NCBI GenBank assembly: GCA_013139755.1
Contig: WTAG01000311.1
Location: 1-5,533, forward strand
Length of the DNA: 5,533 nt
Source of the DNA: Methylomarinum sp.
GTDB taxonomy: Bacteria > Pseudomonadota > Gammaproteobacteria > Methylococcales > Methylomonadaceae
Direction of reading: 5' to 3'
Shown here: positions 1 through 5,533 of the stretch, one piece after another
Layout of the letters: the number at the start of each line of letters is the position of its first letter
Position numbering within the stretch: position 1 is the stretch's first letter
The notes under the pieces: generated by a model
Seen by the model: only the letters and a program-made list of their open reading frames with translations
Database searches by the model: none
What the model was told of the DNA's origin: nothing
Made by a program: the position numbers and the translations under genes

Positions 1-267
1 GGCTTGTTATCAGTTACATCCAGGTCGATAGTCAGAAGGATAAATGCAGAAGGGCCCATCGTATTTGGTCGTGGACTGGAAATAACCTTGAATTTTGAAG
101 AGGCCGCATTTGAAGGCAGTGGAGTATTTTTATTGGGTGCGGTAATGGAGCAGTTTTTAGCCCGTTATGTGTCAATTAATTCGTTTACCGAAACCGTTAT
201 AACGTCAACGGATAGAGGAGAAATTATAAGATGGCCGGCGAGAATCGGGAAAAGAGAAACGATTTAG
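1..267 (+). CDS. tssF: T6SS baseplate subunit TssF, C-terminal fragment
   Basis: This is the last 88 codons of TssF; the reading frame is open to the left edge, so the gene begins outside the window. TssF joins TssG and TssK in the wedge of the T6SS baseplate, the cytoplasmic platform on which the tube and sheath polymerise. The visible part carries the family's C-terminal signature: the segment FGRGLEITLNFEE, a Gly-rich FEGSGVFLLGAVMEQFLARYVS stretch in shortened form, then SINSF and a closing RWPARIGKR. This matches the known TssF tail in which an RG..v.l..dE segment precedes the conserved F..YvsiNsF motif and a W-P-x-R-x-G end. The stop TAG at 265-267 lies inside tssG, giving a 37-base overlap. 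TTG at 4-6 could be read as a start but is only an internal codon of the truncated frame. Identity is secure from motif and neighbours. Confidence 0.93.
   Translation, partial: GLLSVTSRSIVRRINAEGPIVFGRGLEITLNFEEAAFEGSGVFLLGAVMEQFLARYVSINSFTETVITSTDRGEIIRWPARIGKRETI
215..220 (+). promoter_or_regulatory. Ribosome binding site of tssG, inside tssF
   Basis: GAGGAG lies 10 bases before the ATG at 231, within the last codons of tssF. It supports 231 as the tssG start and fits translational coupling of the two overlapping genes. The spacing is slightly long. Confidence 0.6.
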
Positions 268-1253
268 CAGTTAAGTTGCAGAAAGAACCGTATAAATTCG
301 GTTTCTTTCATGCATTGCGCTTAATCGAATGTGCCTACTCTGACAAGCCATTGATTGGACAATCAAAACGTCCTGCTGATGATCCGGTGCGTTTTGCTCA
401 GGAAGTGACACTGGCATTTGAACCTTCAACAATCAGTCAGTATGTTCCTGCTAAAGCAGGAAAAGCGGCCCGGTTGAAGGAATATTTCTTTGGTTTGTTT
501 GGACCTAATGGTCCTATGCCCCTGCATATTACGGAATATGTAAAAAGCAGAATGCATAATAATCATGACAACACTCAGGCGCATTTTGCTGATATTTTTC
601 ATCATCGCATGATTAGCCTGTTTTATCGGGCAAGAGCGAACGCCGAACCTACTTTTAATTTTGACCGGCCATTGAATGACCGGTTTTCAAATTATACCGG
701 TTCATTATTGGGTATAGGCGATAGCACTTTATTACAAAGAGATGCTATGCCTGATCTGGCTAAATTACATTATGCCGGGCATTTAGCTCATCATGCTAAA
801 AATGCTGATGGACTGAAAGCGATTATTACAGATTTTTTTAAATTGCCAGTTAATCTCCAGCAATTTGTAGGTGAATGGCTGGAAATACAAAGTTCAGACT
901 TATCCAGATTAGGGCGTTCACCTAGAACCTGTACTTTAGGCATGTCTACAGTCTTAGGTAGTCGAGTCTGGGGCTGTCAGAATAAATTCAGGCTGGTATT
1001 TGGACCATTAACCATGCAGCAGTATGAAAGCTTATTACCTTCAGGTGAAAGGTTAGAAAAATTAAAAGCTATAGTACGCAATTATATTGGTCATGAATTA
1101 CAGTGGGATATTAATTTAATACTTAAATCTGAAGAAATTAAAGGCGTAAGGCTGGGCGGTGGCGAACGTCTTGGCTGGTCTAGCTGGTTAGGACTTAGAA
1201 CATCTTTAAAAGATGCCGATGCTTTAGTATTAAACCCATTAAAGAACACTTAA
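231..1253 (+). CDS. tssG: T6SS baseplate subunit TssG
   Basis: TssG is a baseplate wedge protein that binds TssF and recruits TssK; it acts in the cytoplasm against the membrane complex. The protein is 340 residues, normal for the family. The N-terminal hallmark YKFGFFHALRLIE (residues 21-33) matches the conserved F-F-x-x-x-R-L-L/I-E helix. Next comes a beta segment with PVRFAQEVTLAFEPSTI (52-68), then the diagnostic FFGLFGPNGPMPLHITEYV (86-104), equivalent to the family's G-x-x-GpnGpLP-x-h-x-T-E motif, followed by the FADIFHHRMISLFYRA helix (119-134). A late G-RLGWSSWLG segment (311-321) is also typical. The start at 231 is preceded by GAGGAG and overlaps the end of tssF by 37 bases. tssH follows after 35 bases, so the three genes probably share a transcript. 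No frameshift or missing segment is seen. Confidence 0.95.
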   Translation: MAGENREKRNDLAVKLQKEPYKFGFFHALRLIECAYSDKPLIGQSKRPADDPVRFAQEVTLAFEPSTISQYVPAKAGKAARLKEYFFGLFGPNGPMPLHITEYVKSRMHNNHDNTQAHFADIFHHRMISLFYRARANAEPTFNFDRPLNDRFSNYTGSLLGIGDSTLLQRDAMPDLAKLHYAGHLAHHAKNADGLKAIITDFFKLPVNLQQFVGEWLEIQSSDLSRLGRSPRTCTLGMSTVLGSRVWGCQNKFRLVFGPLTMQQYESLLPSGERLEKLKAIVRNYIGHELQWDINLILKSEEIKGVRLGGGERLGWSSWLGLRTSLKDADALVLNPLKNT

Positions 1254-1277
1254 GTTTAATTGAATATAAATAACACT

Positions 1278-1283
1278 GAGGGA
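1278..1283 (+). promoter_or_regulatory. Ribosome binding site of tssH
   Basis: GAGGGA sits 5 bases before the ATG at 1289. An earlier ATG at 1284 touches this site and runs straight into TAA, so 1289 is the start. Confidence 0.6.
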
Positions 1284-1288
1284 ATGTA

Positions 1289-4006
1289 ATGTCAGAAATT
1301 AGTCGAGTGGCTCTGTTTGGGAAATTAAACAGTATATGCTATAGAGGTATAGAGAGCGCTACCGTGTTTTGTAAAATGCGTGGCAACCCTTATGTTGAGT
1401 TAACTCATTGGCTACACCAGATTTTACAACTACAGGATTCAGACTTACACCAGATTATTAAGCAATTTAATATAGACCCCGCACTTCTGGTTAAGGATTT
1501 TACCGATAGTCTGGATTCGTTACCGAGAGGTTCTACTTCCATTTCCGATTTATCACAACATGTTGAAGATGCTGTGGAACGGGGCTGGGTTTTTGGTACT
1601 TTGATGTTTGGAGAGAATCAGGTTCGATCCGGGCATTTGGTAGTCGGTATTTTAAAAACTAAAAATTTACATAATGCATTACTCGGTATCTCAAAAGAAT
1701 TTGAAAAAATAAAACTGGATACATTAACTGATCGTTTTGCAGAAATCGTAGGCAGTTCTCCAGAAGAAGGCCTGCATGCTAATGACGGTTTTCAAGTCGG
1801 TGGTGGGGCCGCTCCTGGGGAAGCCAGTGGTGCGATGCCTGCTGCGCAAATGGGTAAACAGGAAGCGTTACAGCAATTTACTGTGGATCTGACTGCACAA
1901 GCACGAGAAGGAACAATGGACCCTATTGTGGGTCGAGATGAGGAAATTAGACAAGTCATTGATATTTTAATGCGCAGGCGTCAAAATAACCCGATTTTGA
2001 CTGGGGAGGCCGGTGTGGGTAAAACCGCTATAGTTGAAGGTTTTGCGCAAAAAATCGTGGCAGGTGATGTGCCTCCGCCTTTAAAAAATGTCATCTTACG
2101 AACTTTGGATATTGGTTTGTTACAGGCGGGTGCCAGTATGAAAGGGGAGTTTGAAAATAGATTACGGCAGGTGATAGATGAGGTTCAAGCTTCAGAAAAA
2201 CCTATCATCATGTTTATTGATGAAGCCCATACGCTGGTTGGTGCAGGTGGTGCTGCCGGAACAGGCGATGCGGCTAATTTATTAAAACCGGCATTAGCAC
2301 GAGGTACTTTACGTACTGTTGCAGCAACAACCTGGGCTGAATATAAAAAACATATAGAAAAAGACCCAGCCTTAACTCGACGATTTCAAGTGGTAAAAGT
2401 GGATGAACCGAGTGAAGAAAAAGCTATATTAATGATGCGTGGTGTGGCTTCTGTGATGGAAAATCACCATCAGGTACAAGTGTTAGATGAAGCTCTTGAA
2501 GCCTCTGTTAGATTATCTCATCGTTATATTCCTGCACGGCAATTACCGGATAAATCAGTTAGCTTATTAGATACGGCTTGTGCCCGGGTAGCAATTTCTC
2601 AATATGCTGTGCCTGCTGAAGTTGATGATTGCCGTAAACGCATAGCTGCTTTGGAGACTGAATTAAAAATTATTGGCAGAGAAAAGTCAGTGGGTGTTGA
2701 GGTTTCTGAACGTGAAGCGCTAGCCAATGAAAAATTGACAGAAGAGCAAGAACGTTTGGCTCAGCTAGATGAACGCTGGAATACAGAGCGTGATTTAGTC
2801 ACTAAAATTCTGGATTTACGTAAACAGTTACGCCAGGAAACTGGCAAAGTTGAAGGCACAGAGAGTGATTTAGAAATAACAGTTGATGAGGTGACAGAAA
2901 CTGAAGATAACAGTCAGGATCACGCTGACCTGTTAGCCGATTTAAAAGCTTTACAAGCACAGTTACAGGAATTCCAGGGTGAAAGTCCACTTATCTTACC
3001 TAGTGTTGACCATCAGGCCGTTGCTACTGTGGTAGGTGACTGGACGGGTGTTCCTGTTGGACGTATGGTTAAAAATGAAGTGGAAAATATTCTTCATCTT
3101 GCTGATAACCTGGAACAACGCATCATTGGGCAACGACATGCCTTGGATATGATCGCCAGACGAATCCAGACCTCCAGAGCAGGCTTAGACAACCCTAATA
3201 AACCCATAGGCGTGTTTATGCTCGCAGGGACATCGGGCGTAGGTAAAACAGAAACGGCTTTGGCCCTGGCTGAAACTTTATATGGTGGTGAGCAAAATGT
3301 AATCACTATTAATATGAGTGAATATCAAGAGGCTCATACTGTATCTACCTTAAAAGGTGCACCTCCTGGTTATGTCGGTTATGGCGAAGGCGGTGTATTA
3401 ACAGAAGCGGTTAGACGAAGACCTTATTCTATCGTGTTGCTGGATGAAGTTGAAAAAGCTCATCCCGATGTGCATGAAATTTTCTTCCAGGTGTTTGATA
3501 AAGGCTGGATGGAAGATGGCGAAGGGCGGGTGATTGATTTTAAAAATACCCTGATTTTATTAACCACTAATGCAGGGACTGATTTAATTACTAATCTATG
3601 TAAAGACCCTGACTTAATGCCAGAACCTGAAGGCATTGCCAAAGCTCTACGTGAGCCATTACTCAAAGTTTTTCCACCTGCTTTATTAGGTCGTTTAGTG
3701 GTGATTCCATATTATCCACTCAGTGATGAAATGATTGCTCTTATTACCAAACTGCAATTAGGACGCATCGAAAAACGCATACTTGAAAACCATAAAGTAC
3801 CTTTTACTTATGATGACGATGTGATTAAGTTAATTGCTGAGCGTTGTACAGAATTAGAAAGTGGCGGACGTATGATTGATGCCATTTTGACTAATACTAT
3901 GTTACCGAGTATTAGTACTGAGTTTTTGACACGTATGATGGAAGGGAAATCGATAGAGCGAGTACATGTCAGTGTGGCTGATGGGGAGTTTAGTTATCAA
4001 TTTTAA
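1289..4006 (+). CDS. tssH: T6SS sheath-recycling AAA+ ATPase TssH (ClpV)
   Basis: TssH/ClpV is a hexameric Clp/Hsp100 ATPase that unfolds the contracted TssB-TssC sheath in the cytoplasm so subunits can be reused. The 905 residues are at the upper end of the usual ClpV length. An N-terminal Clp repeat domain (about 1-155), which binds the sheath, is followed by a Gly/Ala-rich linker (about 160-190). The first AAA+ domain has Walker A GEAGVGKT (239-246), Walker B IMFIDE (307-312) and paired Arg 364-365 in TRRF. The middle coiled-coil domain spans about 440-570. The second AAA+ domain has Walker A GTSGVGKT (647-654), Walker B IVLLDE (715-720), pore loop GYVGYGEGG (694-702) and Arg 802 in LLGRLVVIPYYPL. 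That last segment, and the pore sequence GASMKGEFENRL replacing the Tyr-containing form of ClpB, distinguish ClpV from the ClpB disaggregase. Both ATPase sites look intact. The middle domain holds an acidic stretch at about 524-549. Position behind tssG confirms the assignment. Confidence 0.97.
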   Translation: MSEISRVALFGKLNSICYRGIESATVFCKMRGNPYVELTHWLHQILQLQDSDLHQIIKQFNIDPALLVKDFTDSLDSLPRGSTSISDLSQHVEDAVERGWVFGTLMFGENQVRSGHLVVGILKTKNLHNALLGISKEFEKIKLDTLTDRFAEIVGSSPEEGLHANDGFQVGGGAAPGEASGAMPAAQMGKQEALQQFTVDLTAQAREGTMDPIVGRDEEIRQVIDILMRRRQNNPILTGEAGVGKTAIVEGFAQKIVAGDVPPPLKNVILRTLDIGLLQAGASMKGEFENRLRQVIDEVQASEKPIIMFIDEAHTLVGAGGAAGTGDAANLLKPALARGTLRTVAATTWAEYKKHIEKDPALTRRFQVVKVDEPSEEKAILMMRGVASVMENHHQVQVLDEALEASVRLSHRYIPARQLPDKSVSLLDTACARVAISQYAVPAEVDDCRKRIAALETELKIIGREKSVGVEVSEREALANEKLTEEQERLAQLDERWNTERDLVTKILDLRKQLRQETGKVEGTESDLEITVDEVTETEDNSQDHADLLADLKALQAQLQEFQGESPLILPSVDHQAVATVVGDWTGVPVGRMVKNEVENILHLADNLEQRIIGQRHALDMIARRIQTSRAGLDNPNKPIGVFMLAGTSGVGKTETALALAETLYGGEQNVITINMSEYQEAHTVSTLKGAPPGYVGYGEGGVLTEAVRRRPYSIVLLDEVEKAHPDVHEIFFQVFDKGWMEDGEGRVIDFKNTLILLTTNAGTDLITNLCKDPDLMPEPEGIAKALREPLLKVFPPALLGRLVVIPYYPLSDEMIALITKLQLGRIEKRILENHKVPFTYDDDVIKLIAERCTELESGGRMIDAILTNTMLPSISTEFLTRMMEGKSIERVHVSVADGEFSYQF

Positions 4007-4028
4007 CTAATAAATATAGTATTGAAAA

Positions 4029-4044
4029 TGTATTGTTGAATACA
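4029..4044. repeat. Small AT-rich hairpin after tssH
   Basis: TGTATT and AATACA form a perfect 6-bp stem around the 4-base loop GTTG, starting 22 bases after the tssH stop. It could slow or end transcription of the T6SS operon, but the stem has little G+C and no T-run follows, so it is not a convincing intrinsic terminator. Confidence 0.35.
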
Positions 4045-4057
4045 AAACATAAGACTT

Positions 4058-4081
4058 GATCATTTGTTTCTTGTGATGATC
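4058..4081. repeat. Inverted repeat GATCAT / ATGATC
   Basis: A perfect 6-base inverted repeat is separated by 12 bases in the gap between tssH and the cysteine hydrolase gene. The half-site spacing would suit a dimeric regulator, but a 6-base match with this spacing can arise by chance in AT-rich DNA. No known operator is recognised. Confidence 0.2.
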
Positions 4082-4103
4082 TGGTCATTAGTTTATTAAT
4101 GAG

Positions 4104-4124
4104 ACTCAATTTAAATCATTGAGT
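4104..4124. repeat. Inverted repeat ACTCAAT / ATTGAGT
   Basis: A perfect 7-base inverted repeat with a 7-base loop (TTAAATC) ends 26 bases before the start codon of the cysteine hydrolase gene. It could be an operator or a structure in the leader of that mRNA. A weak promoter-like pair, TTGTGA at 4071 and TATTAA at 4094 with a 17-base spacer, lies just upstream and would start transcription near this repeat; each box matches consensus at only four of six positions. Confidence 0.35.
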
Positions 4125-4137
4125 ATAAATATTTAAC

Positions 4138-4144
4138 AGGAGAT
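4138..4144 (+). promoter_or_regulatory. Strong ribosome binding site of the cysteine hydrolase gene
   Basis: AGGAGAT, close to the ideal Shine-Dalgarno sequence, ends 6 bases before the ATG at 4151. It fixes the start and predicts efficient translation. Confidence 0.75.
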
Positions 4145-4150
4145 ATAACG

Positions 4151-4756
4151 ATGGGTTGGAAAACTGAAGCTGGATACGATGTATTAATGCAGGATAGTAG
4201 TAATTCCTGTGGTATGGCATGTTGTGCCATGATCATGAAACATGTAGATGGATGTATACCTGATGAGCAAATGATGGCATCAGAATCTAAACGTATTGGG
4301 GTTGGTCAGTATGAAGAAAAGTTTGGAGAAAAAGTAGGTCATGTAGCTTGCTTTGGGCCAGGTAGTGCAAGTTCAATCACTCCAGTAGATCAAAGCAAAG
4401 TTTTAGGAACATATGTAAATAACCTTGGAGGAATTTTAACAAATTATTTGATAGAAAATGAGACTGATTTTCACGATAATCCCTCGTCAGTCTTTGGTAA
4501 ATATCCTGGTCAGGATGTAATTGCATTGCTAAATTGGGACAATGGTGGTGGAGGTCATTTTGTAGTGGTGCGTAAACTGTCTTCTAATCATATAATTGTT
4601 CTAGACCCTGCTTACGGAGTGAGCGGACAAGCACTTTCAAATAATTATACGCCAAATAATTCGAGGGCTGGTGGAGCAACGGGAAAATTTAATGGCTGGG
4701 TTGTTAATCCCACAGGTAAGCGATTGAAGGCGAAGCGGGTTAAAGTAATGTTTTAA
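4151..4756 (+). CDS. Papain-like (C39/C70-type) cysteine hydrolase, putative T6SS effector
   Basis: The 201-residue protein has the order of active-site residues of papain-fold peptidases. Gln14 (oxyanion hole) and Cys20 lie in QDSSNSCGMACCAM at the start of the first helix. His136 lies in GGGGHFVVVR and Asp152 in IIVLDPAYG. The His strand followed by the D-P-x-x-G turn is characteristic of C39-like and AvrRpt2-like (C70) peptidases. The likely reaction is hydrolysis of a peptide or amide bond; the substrate could be a protein or peptidoglycan and cannot be read from the sequence. No signal peptide or membrane segment is present, and five cysteines (20, 24, 25, 35, 67) suit the cytoplasm. The C-terminus is basic (GKRLKAKRVKV). 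No C39 transporter or double-Gly peptide gene is nearby, which argues against a bacteriocin-processing role. Its place 144 bases behind tssH suggests cargo of the T6SS; this is inference. No adjacent immunity gene is seen. The fold call is fairly safe, the role uncertain. Confidence 0.75.
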   Translation: MGWKTEAGYDVLMQDSSNSCGMACCAMIMKHVDGCIPDEQMMASESKRIGVGQYEEKFGEKVGHVACFGPGSASSITPVDQSKVLGTYVNNLGGILTNYLIENETDFHDNPSSVFGKYPGQDVIALLNWDNGGGGHFVVVRKLSSNHIIVLDPAYGVSGQALSNNYTPNNSRAGGATGKFNGWVVNPTGKRLKAKRVKVMF

Positions 4757-4774
4757 TTATGTAGAAGTTATGTA

Positions 4775-4805
4775 TTGACAGGCAATGTTTACTCTAAAAA
4801 TTAAT
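4775..4805 (+). promoter_or_regulatory. Candidate promoter for the lipase gene
   Basis: TTGACA at 4775-4780 is a perfect sigma-70 -35 box. The best -10 at a tolerable distance is ATTAAT (4800-4805, four of six matches, 19-base spacer), which is weak and slightly far. If used, it would give a leader of about 100 bases that contains the hairpin at 4853-4878, and the lipase gene could be transcribed apart from its upstream neighbour. Confidence 0.3.
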
Positions 4806-4852
4806 AAACTGAAGCCATTGTGCGACTAAGCCTTGAAAACATAGGGTCAGGC

Positions 4853-4878
4853 CCGTAGGTTGGGGGTTGTACCTACGG
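4853..4878. repeat. Perfect 8-bp hairpin, REP/MITE-like
   Basis: CCGTAGGT and ACCTACGG pair over 8 bases around the 10-base loop TGGGGGTTGT. The GTAGGTTGGG core resembles dispersed palindromic repeats found between genes in many proteobacteria and cyanobacteria, so this may be a short or decayed copy; that comparison is from memory. The stem is followed by ACTGTAAAATTC without a T-run, so it is not a standard intrinsic terminator. It ends 36 bases before the lipase start codon, outside the ribosome binding site. Confidence 0.55.
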
Positions 4879-4896
4879 ACTGTAAAATTCACCACT

Positions 4897-4902
4897 AAAG
4901 GA
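4897..4902 (+). promoter_or_regulatory. Ribosome binding site of the lipase gene
   Basis: AAAGGA lies 12 bases before the ATG at 4915, a long spacing that predicts weaker translation than for the upstream gene. An in-frame TAG at 4903-4905 rules out any earlier start. Confidence 0.45.
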
Positions 4903-4914
4903 TAGATATTAACC

Positions 4915-5533
4915 ATGGCAAATTGTCTTGATTACGCAAAAATTGCTTATGCAGCTTATTTTAAATCAACAAATCAATATTATGCAGATCCACCTGGGCA
5001 TATGGTTGATGACTGGACGGTTCAAAAATGGGAGGCAGGAACCTTATTTGGTGATGGTTTTCAGGGAGGTATCTGGCAGAATGATCACGATGTTGTGGTG
5101 GGGTGCTGTGGAACTAACCCTAAACAATTAAAAATAATTCCTGATTTAGGTGCTGACCTTAAAATCGGTTTGAGAATTTTACCCAACCAGTGTTCTTCGG
5201 CACGTCAAATGGTAAAGGCGGCCAAAAAGATTGCAAATGGTCGGCGAGTGTCGGTAACGGGACATTCTTTGGGTGGAGGTTTAGCACAAGTTGTTGGCAG
5301 GTGGGAAGGGGTTCCTTTCGTCACCTTTAATGCGCCTGCAATGAAGCAGGTTATGGCTGCTGCTAAAATAAACGTATTTAAACCGATGATGATGGTACGT
5401 ACTTTAAGAGCACAAAAAGCCAGTGATACATCGGGAATCAATTTCAGAATTGCTGGTGACTTGGTGAGCTCTCATTTTAAAGGTGTGGCGGGAGATCATT
5501 TGGGTATGGTGGTTGATCTTCCCAATGCCACAG
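4915..5533 (+). CDS. Class 3-like lipase (alpha/beta hydrolase), 3' truncated, putative T6SS phospholipase effector
   Basis: The frame starts at ATG 4915 and stays open to the right edge: 206 codons are visible and the C-terminus is missing. The order of motifs is that of class 3 lipases. An N-terminal helix YAKIAYAAYF is followed by a strand ending in VVVGCCGTNP (60-69), where family members usually read FRGT and supply the oxyanion hole. The nucleophile elbow GHSLGGG (116-122) carries Ser118. Asp182 in FRIAGDLVS and His195 in GDHLGM complete the triad. The likely reaction is hydrolysis of an ester bond in a lipid, plausibly a membrane phospholipid. There is no signal peptide, and the catalytic domain starts almost at residue 1, so export would need a T6SS-type route. 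Its place two genes after tssH supports a Tle-type phospholipase effector, an inference. An intracellular lipase is the alternative. The Cys-Cys pair in the oxyanion segment is unusual. The missing end could hold a further domain. Confidence 0.82.
   Translation, partial: MANCLDYAKIAYAAYFKSTNQYYADPPGHMVDDWTVQKWEAGTLFGDGFQGGIWQNDHDVVVGCCGTNPKQLKIIPDLGADLKIGLRILPNQCSSARQMVKAAKKIANGRRVSVTGHSLGGGLAQVVGRWEGVPFVTFNAPAMKQVMAAAKINVFKPMMMVRTLRAQKASDTSGINFRIAGDLVSSHFKGVAGDHLGMVVDLPNAT

Noticed and set aside
663..702. Repeated GACCGG / ACCGGTT motifs in tssG
   Set aside because: They fall in conserved coding sequence and reflect codons for DRP, DRF and TGS; no spacing pattern suggests a binding site.
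1284..1291. Start-stop element ATGTAATG just before tssH
   Set aside because: The first ATG touches the ribosome binding site, too close for normal initiation, so a regulatory start-stop role is unlikely.
2802..2990. 62-codon open frame on the minus strand
   Set aside because: It lies wholly inside tssH, whose product is confirmed by motifs across this region; no ribosome binding site or recognisable protein.
3094..3306. 70-codon open frame on the minus strand
   Set aside because: It is antisense to the Walker A region of the second AAA+ domain of TssH and has no recognisable features.
3460..3666. 68-codon open frame on the minus strand
   Set aside because: Antisense to conserved TssH sequence, low-information product.
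4151..4756. Bacteriocin-leader peptidase
   Set aside because: No ABC transporter domains in the protein and no double-Gly precursor or transporter gene in the window.
4853..4878. Intrinsic terminator of the cysteine hydrolase gene
   Set aside because: The stem is good but no T-run follows on the plus strand, and the loop is large; kept as a repeat or leader hairpin instead.
4928..5131. 67-codon open frame on the plus strand
   Set aside because: It is in another frame of the lipase gene, which carries a full catalytic triad; the product resembles nothing.
5205..5441. 78-codon open frame on the minus strand
   Set aside because: Antisense to the lipase nucleophile-elbow region. Its hydrophobic look is a by-product of the opposite strand's codons.

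Overview
The window is the 3' end of a type VI secretion system (T6SS) cluster, all on the + strand, followed by two small hydrolase genes that look like T6SS cargo. The moderately AT-rich composition, the tssF-tssG-tssH order and the protein sequences fit a gammaproteobacterium. I cannot name the genus from sequence alone.

Positions 1-4006 are core machinery. The C-terminal end of TssF runs in from the left edge. It overlaps tssG by 37 bases, and tssH (clpV) follows after 35 bases. TssF and TssG are baseplate wedge proteins. TssH is the double AAA+ ATPase that disassembles the contracted sheath for reuse. The tight spacing suggests one operon, with translational coupling between tssF and tssG.

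Positions 4007-4150 are a non-coding gap of 144 bases with three small inverted repeats and the strong ribosome binding site of the next gene. Positions 4151-4756 encode a 201-residue papain-like cysteine hydrolase with the Gln/Cys/His/Asp layout of C39- and C70-like peptidases and no signal peptide. Positions 4757-4914 are a second non-coding gap. It holds a consensus -35 box and a perfect 8-bp hairpin of REP/MITE-like character.

From 4915 to the right edge runs the start of a class 3-like lipase. Its oxyanion-hole segment and complete Ser/Asp/His triad are all visible, although the gene continues past the window.

The most interesting point is the pair of signal-less hydrolases, one attacking peptide or amide bonds and one ester bonds, placed directly behind the T6SS ATPase gene. 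This is the usual position for effectors. No immunity gene sits between them, so either immunity lies further downstream or the proteins are not antibacterial toxins in the classical sense. The effector role is inferred from context.
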